A stretch of 28,876 nt of DNA from Candidatus Dadabacteria bacterium (GTDB lineage Bacteria > Desulfobacterota_D > UBA1144 > Nemesobacterales > UBA2774): positions 1 to 28,876 of the forward strand of contig SMWY01000029.1 in assembly GCA_004356555.1 (NCBI GenBank), in the 5' to 3' direction. Below are positions 24,969 to 28,876 of this stretch, one piece after another. Under the pieces are notes generated by a model. It worked only from the letters and a program-made list of their open reading frames with translations. It made no database searches and was not told the DNA's origin. Position 1 is the stretch's first letter. Every line of letters starts with the position of its first letter. Position numbers and translations under genes: made by a program.

Positions 24969-24997
24969 TATTTAAATAGGTGCAACTAGGGTGCCAA
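24969..24997 (-). promoter_or_regulatory. Possible promoter of the GH5 gene
   Basis: TTGGCA (24992-24997) and TAAATA (24969-24974) are separated by 17 bases on the minus strand. This would give a leader of about 60 bases before the cellulase ATG. Both boxes are imperfect and the region is AT-rich, so chance matches are likely. Confidence 0.3.
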
Positions 24998-25135
24998 AGA
25001 TTTATAGATAGAAATATTTAATGTTTAATGGTATTTAAAGAAGGTTTGAGAAACGAACGTTCAAACTTTTGCTCTATTTACTGTGTGAAAAAACACTGCA
25101 AAATTGTGTATATTAGTACAGTTCGAGAATAATTC

Positions 25136-25164
25136 TTGACTCTCAATTTAAATATTAATAATAT
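25136..25164 (+). promoter_or_regulatory. Promoter of the TPR-aroQ unit
   Basis: TTGACT (25136-25141), a 17-base spacer and TAATAT (25159-25164). Transcription would start near 25171, about 3 bases before the first ATG at 25174, so the mRNA would be almost leaderless. An imperfect palindrome centred on AGAATAATTCT (25126-25136) touches the -35 box and could be an operator. Confidence 0.5.
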
Positions 25165-25173
25165 CAAGAGAGG

Positions 25174-25884
25174 ATGTCCGGAAAAGAGAATATGGAAGAC
25201 CATGAACTTGCAGAGCTGGGGAAAAAGTACGAAAATATTCTCTCTAAGGACCCGGAATCCAATACCTTTAGTCTACTTGCAAACGTTCTATACAGGCAGG
25301 GGAAAACAGATAAAGCCATTGGTGTATTGATAAGGGGTTTAGGATATAATAAGAACAACGTTACAGCCAGGTTTTTGCTAGGTAAGATTTACTATGAGAG
25401 ATGGATGATTAACCAGGCCAAAAAAGAGATGGAGAAAGTGCTACAATATTCACCTCAGAATTTGGAAGCCGCAAAATTACTATCTCAAATATACAGGAGT
25501 GAGGATAAATGGGATAAGGCTCTTCAAACCCTCAGTGTAGCTTATTCATTTCACAGCAGCGATGAAAATGTTGTTGTCGAAATGAAAGAGATCAAAAAAG
25601 AAATCTCAAAAAAGGAAGCTAAGTTATCTAAACAGGTATTTGAAACACCATCCGGTTCAAGAAAAATAAAAGGTATAGAAATTGACGACTCATCTAAAAA
25701 TGAAGAAGTCTATACGGAAACCATGGCGAATCTCTATATAGAGCAAGGTCAGTATGATAAGGCTAGAGAAGTTTTAGAAAAAATCTTTACAAATGAAACT
25801 GAAAGGAACTTGGCGATTGAAAAATTAGAGGAAACAAAGTTAAATAAAATGAACCTTACCGCCGAACTTAGTTCAAGGGAATGA
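25174..25884 (+). CDS. Tetratricopeptide-repeat protein
   Basis: A 236-residue soluble protein with no signal peptide or membrane segment. Three consecutive TPR-like helical pairs lie at about 28-129: LLANVLYRQGKTDKAIGVLI, then FLLGKIYYERWMINQAKKEM, then LLSQIYRSEDKWDKALQTL. A Lys/Glu-rich helical stretch (about 133-160) follows, then a further TPR near 184-216 (MANLYIEQGQYDKAREVLEK). TPRs mediate protein-protein contacts; the partner is unknown. The ATG at 25174 directly abuts AGAGAGG, too close for normal Shine-Dalgarno use, but the predicted transcription start next to it suits leaderless initiation. An in-frame ATG at 25192 is the alternative. aroQ follows after 7 bases. Confidence 0.85.
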   Translation: MSGKENMEDHELAELGKKYENILSKDPESNTFSLLANVLYRQGKTDKAIGVLIRGLGYNKNNVTARFLLGKIYYERWMINQAKKEMEKVLQYSPQNLEAAKLLSQIYRSEDKWDKALQTLSVAYSFHSSDENVVVEMKEIKKEISKKEAKLSKQVFETPSGSRKIKGIEIDDSSKNEEVYTETMANLYIEQGQYDKAREVLEKIFTNETERNLAIEKLEETKLNKMNLTAELSSRE

Positions 25885-25891
25885 GACAAAA

Positions 25892-26338
25892 ATGAAGATA
25901 CTGATTATACACGGACCAAATCTTAACATGCTCGGAAAACGTGAGCCCGATATTTACGGTGCCACTACACTAGAGGAAATAAATGCCGCTTTAACTAGTA
26001 AGGCAAAAGGACTTGGGGCAGAAGTCACATTCTTCCAGTCCAATTCCGAAGGGGAGATTGTAAGCAATATTCAAGATGCTATGTCAAAATTTGAGGGCGT
26101 TGTAATTAACCCGGGAGCATATACGCATACCAGCGTTGCTATAAGGGACGCGATTTTATCTTCCGGACTACCGGTTGTCGAAGTGCATATATCAAACGTA
26201 CATAAACGTGAAGATTTCAGACATAAGTCTTTTATTTCAGGAGTAGCCCTGGGTGTGGTATCAGGGTTTGGAGTTAATAGCTATATGCTTGGGCTGAGCG
26301 GGCTTGTAGATTACCTAAAAGATAATGAGAATAATTGA
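25892..26338 (+). CDS. aroQ: Type II 3-dehydroquinate dehydratase
   Basis: Dodecameric enzyme of the shikimate pathway that converts 3-dehydroquinate to 3-dehydroshikimate. The family pattern is complete: IHGPNLNMLGKREPDIYG with the catalytic Tyr22, QSNSEGEIVSNIQ, the substrate-binding NPGAYTHTSVAIRDAI (N73, H79), and EVHISNVHKREDFRHKSF with H99 and R110. The 148-residue length is normal. It lies 7 bases after the TPR gene, so the two are very likely cotranscribed. No other aro genes are in the window. Confidence 0.97.
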   Translation: MKILIIHGPNLNMLGKREPDIYGATTLEEINAALTSKAKGLGAEVTFFQSNSEGEIVSNIQDAMSKFEGVVINPGAYTHTSVAIRDAILSSGLPVVEVHISNVHKREDFRHKSFISGVALGVVSGFGVNSYMLGLSGLVDYLKDNENN

Positions 26339-26395
26339 CGTTTGATCGTTTTCTTTATTTCTCAGTCGTCTATACTTCTTTACCAACAATAATGT

Positions 26396-26425
26396 TTGCT
26401 TTTTCCAGGTTAAGAAATTTAAAAT
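26396..26425 (+). promoter_or_regulatory. Possible recJ promoter
   Basis: TTGCTT (26396-26401), an 18-base spacer and TAAAAT (26420-26425) lie within the 104-base gap after aroQ. The predicted start near 26432 leaves a leader of about 10 bases, which matches the absence of a Shine-Dalgarno before the recJ ATG. The sequence is AT-rich, so the call is tentative. Confidence 0.35.
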
Positions 26426-26442
26426 TACCGGCTTTTAACTAA

Positions 26443-28137
26443 ATGAAGAATAATTGGACAATAGAAAAAGAGAATCCCAAACTAAGGGACAAACTAGCGA
26501 AGAGCTTGCAAATTTCCCCTATTACAGCTCAAATTTTGGTAAATCGCGGTATAGAAAACGAGACTGAGGCTAATCTTTTCTTAAATTGCACGCTATTTGA
26601 CCTACCTTCGCCTTATCTTATGAAGGGAATGGACAGGGCAGTAGAGAGAATAAAAAAAGCTCTTGAGAATAATGAAAGGATAGCTATTTATGGTGATTAT
26701 GATGTTGACGGAGTTACCTCAACAGCACTTCTATACAGTTTTCTAAAAGTTTTAAAAGCAAATGTAACCTACTATAATCCCGACAGACTAAAAGAAGGAT
26801 ACGGTATAAATATAGATGCTGTAAAAAAACTGGCAGAGCAAGGAGTAAGTCTTATCATCTCAGGGGACTGCGGTATTACAGCAGTTAAAGAGATAGAGCA
26901 AGCTAAAGAGCTTGGTGTGGAGTTTATTGTCACCGACCATCATAAACCTCCCCAAGAGCTTCCCCGAGCTGTCTCAATACTAAACCCCAAACTTTCTGAA
27001 TGTAAGTATCCCGGAAAGGAAATAGTTGGAGTGGGGGTAATTTTCAATCTTGTTATTGCTTTAAGACGAGCGCTGAGGGATGAGGGATTCTTTAAGAACG
27101 GCGAGCCTAATCTGGGAGATTATCTCGACCTAGTAGCACTAGGAACCGTCGCTGACTGTGCCCCGCTATTAGATGTAAACCGAATATTGGTCAAAGAGGG
27201 AATAAAAAGGATGCAAAGCCCCAAACGCCTTGGTGTTCAAGCCTTAAAAGAGGCAAGCAGTATTAAGGGAGAAGTAACATCATATGACTTAGGCTTTAAA
27301 TTGGGACCTAGAATAAATGCTTCTGGAAGAATGAGCACGGCTGAAAATGCTGTTGCACTTTTTATCTCAGAGAACTTAGAGGAAGCACGGGAACTCGCAA
27401 GAGAGCTAAACGAGAAGAACTCAAACAGACAGAGTACAGAGGCTGAAATTATAAAGGAAGCAATTTCTTTACTAGAATCGAACCCCGCTCTTATAGGAGC
27501 AAATTCTATAGTGCTCGCATCCCGAAACTGGCATCCGGGAATTATAGGAATCGTGGCATCAAGAATTGTTGAAAGATATGAAAAGCCCACAATGTTAATC
27601 GCGATCAGTGAAGACGGAGTGGGCAAAGGCTCCGGAAGAAGTCTTGAGGGAATTAACATTTATGCCGCGCTATCTGAATGCAGAGAACTTTTTTTACAGT
27701 TTGGCGGACATGAGCAGGCTGCAGGCTTATCTATAAGAGAGGAGAACGTTGAGAAATTTAGAGAGATGTTTGATAAAGCACTAGAGAACTCCGAAGAACA
27801 ATATGAAAAAAAACTAAAGGTAGACTGCTCTATAGAACTCGATAGCTTAACAGATAGTCTAATCTCGGAGTTTGAATTACTTCAACCTTTTGGAATTGGG
27901 AATCCTGAACCTGCATTATTATCTAGAACAGTAGAGGTAGTTTCTCAGCGCATATTTAAAGACAAACACCTGGGTTTTAAAGTAAAGAAAGGGACTAAAC
28001 TCTTTGATGCTATTTGGTTTAATATGAAAGAACCCTTTACCTTGCCGGATAAAGTGGATATGGTTTTTACGCCTGAGTTTAATAAATGGAACGGAAAGAA
28101 AGAGATAAGATTGAGGGTTAAAGATGTTAGCTGGTAA
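26443..28137 (+). CDS. recJ: Single-stranded-DNA-specific exonuclease RecJ
   Basis: 5'-3' exonuclease of the DHH superfamily acting in RecFOR recombination, mismatch repair and base excision repair. The metal-binding motifs are present: YGDYDVDGVTSTALL (83-97), SGDCGIT (140-146) and TDHHKPP (164-170). The DHHA1 part shows SRNWHPGIIGIVASRIVERY, GSGRS and FGGHEQAAGLSI. The C-terminal OB-type domain ends with the usual LQPFGIGNPEP region and RLRVKD. The 564-residue length matches the family. No ribosome site precedes the ATG, which abuts the stop of a 16-codon frame (26392-26442). Confidence 0.96.
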   Translation: MKNNWTIEKENPKLRDKLAKSLQISPITAQILVNRGIENETEANLFLNCTLFDLPSPYLMKGMDRAVERIKKALENNERIAIYGDYDVDGVTSTALLYSFLKVLKANVTYYNPDRLKEGYGINIDAVKKLAEQGVSLIISGDCGITAVKEIEQAKELGVEFIVTDHHKPPQELPRAVSILNPKLSECKYPGKEIVGVGVIFNLVIALRRALRDEGFFKNGEPNLGDYLDLVALGTVADCAPLLDVNRILVKEGIKRMQSPKRLGVQALKEASSIKGEVTSYDLGFKLGPRINASGRMSTAENAVALFISENLEEARELARELNEKNSNRQSTEAEIIKEAISLLESNPALIGANSIVLASRNWHPGIIGIVASRIVERYEKPTMLIAISEDGVGKGSGRSLEGINIYAALSECRELFLQFGGHEQAAGLSIREENVEKFREMFDKALENSEEQYEKKLKVDCSIELDSLTDSLISEFELLQPFGIGNPEPALLSRTVEVVSQRIFKDKHLGFKVKKGTKLFDAIWFNMKEPFTLPDKVDMVFTPEFNKWNGKKEIRLRVKDVSW

Positions 28138-28224
28138 AGGAATTTATTAAAAAGACTCTACAAATGCCACAATCCAGATATATTATATAATAAACTCTAA
28201 AAAATAGACGGAGGTTTTATAATT

Positions 28225-28876
28225 ATGGCTTCAAGACCTAAGCTTGAGAATATAAACTTTTTATACCCTGTCGTCATCATTTTAGTAATTGTGCTCGCCA
28301 CGAGTGCATTCGTGATAGTCGAGAGCGGACACGTAGGAGTTGTAGTAACTCTGGGAGCTGTCCAACCCGTACCCCTATCTGAAGGGTTCCATTTAAAAAA
28401 GCCTTTTATGGATACGATAGTGCAAACCGACATAAGGCTTACAAAAGCTGTATCCAAATCGGTTGCTGCTTCCAAGGATCTTCAGACAGTGCAAACTCAG
28501 GTTTCAGTTCAATATTCACTCACAGGGGCTGTAGCTCCACGAACCTACCAAAGTATAGGAACACGCGACGTCGTGGCCGCAACAGTAATTGGGCCCGCAA
28601 TTCAGGAATCGGTAAAAGCAGTTACAGCCCAGTTTACAGCTGAGCAGCTTATCACTAGAAGAGCCGAGGTAAAACAGCAGATCCAAGCAGCAATAGAAAG
28701 CTTTATAAGAGTGACACTCGAGGATAAAGATGTTCCCACGGCACTCACAATAGCAAACGTTGCTATTACGGATTTTGAATTCTCAGATGAGTTTAACAAA
28801 GCTATTGAGCTTAAAGTAAGGGCTGAGCAGGAAGCACTTCAGGCGGTAAATGAGAAAACAAGAAGGGTTACCCAAG
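28225..28876 (+). CDS. SPFH/prohibitin-family membrane protein, N-terminal part (cut by window edge)
   Basis: Band-7 (SPFH) proteins form large membrane-bound rings that organise membrane domains and modulate proteases such as FtsH. The 217 codons present show one N-terminal membrane segment (about 12-33), then VESGHVGVVVTLGAVQ, the start of the SPFH fold, and GFHLKKPFMDTIVQTDIR. The helical stretch ELKVRAEQEALQAVNEKTRR follows, where the coiled-coil region begins. The layout resembles bacterial prohibitin-like proteins more than HflC/HflK, but the missing C-terminus prevents a firm choice. GGAGG 10 bases before the ATG supports the start, and TATAAT at 28186-28191 is a likely -10 box, so it appears to be transcribed separately from recJ. 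Confidence 0.9.
   Translation, partial: MASRPKLENINFLYPVVIILVIVLATSAFVIVESGHVGVVVTLGAVQPVPLSEGFHLKKPFMDTIVQTDIRLTKAVSKSVAASKDLQTVQTQVSVQYSLTGAVAPRTYQSIGTRDVVAATVIGPAIQESVKAVTAQFTAEQLITRRAEVKQQIQAAIESFIRVTLEDKDVPTALTIANVAITDFEFSDEFNKAIELKVRAEQEALQAVNEKTRRVTQ

Noticed and set aside
1..28876. CRISPR, tRNA, rRNA, insertion sequence, prophage or toxin-antitoxin content
   Set aside because: Reading both strands showed no repeat-spacer pattern, cloverleaf, transposase motif or phage gene; nearly all sequence is explained by known housekeeping genes.

Overview
This is a chromosomal housekeeping segment from a moderately AT-rich bacterium. Every gene reads as intact except the two cut by the window edges. 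MurE carries the DNPR motif of meso-diaminopimelate-adding enzymes, and the complete division set (FtsA, FtsQ, FtsL, FtsI, FtsW, FtsZ) plus an FtsY with an N-terminal membrane segment fits a diderm organism. The DUF4911-like protein, the PASTA-tailed FtsI and the Asp-rich 'DNDGDGL' modules recall deltaproteobacteria-grade or candidate-phylum (for example Dadabacteria-like) genomes. This placement is a weak inference; no rRNA gene is present to settle it.

Layout. The left edge holds the 5' end of dnaE (minus strand). It is divergent from a plus-strand run of ftsY, ribD, nadD and rsfS. This run meets, tail to tail, a 16.5-kb minus-strand division and cell-wall (dcw) cluster, which reads from right to left: mraZ, rsmH, ftsL, ftsI, murE, murF, mraY, murD, ftsW, murG, murC, murB, ftsQ, ftsA, ftsZ. 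Nearly all of its genes overlap or abut. It starts from a near-consensus promoter whose -10 box runs into four 10-bp tandem repeats ending beside the mraZ start codon, which is the expected MraZ auto-operator. Divergent from it on the plus strand are a DUF4911-like small protein and murJ, the lipid II flippase that uses the product of MraY and MurG. No ddl gene is present.

Right of murJ lies a minus-strand secreted GH5 cellulase with two copies of an Asp-rich loop plus CBM2 module. It has its own strong Shine-Dalgarno site and an intrinsic terminator, and looks like an accessory gene. A plus-strand run follows: a TPR protein, aroQ, recJ, and the 5' part of an SPFH/prohibitin-family gene cut by the window edge.

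I found no wholly new multi-gene system. The observations most worth checking are: rsfS has no ATG, GTG or TTG start and appears to begin at AUA behind a perfect AGGAGG; dnaE and some plus-strand genes have -10 boxes so close to their start codons that their mRNAs look leaderless; the MraZ operator is unusually clean; and the cellulase has duplicated modules. No tRNA, rRNA, CRISPR array or insertion sequence was seen.
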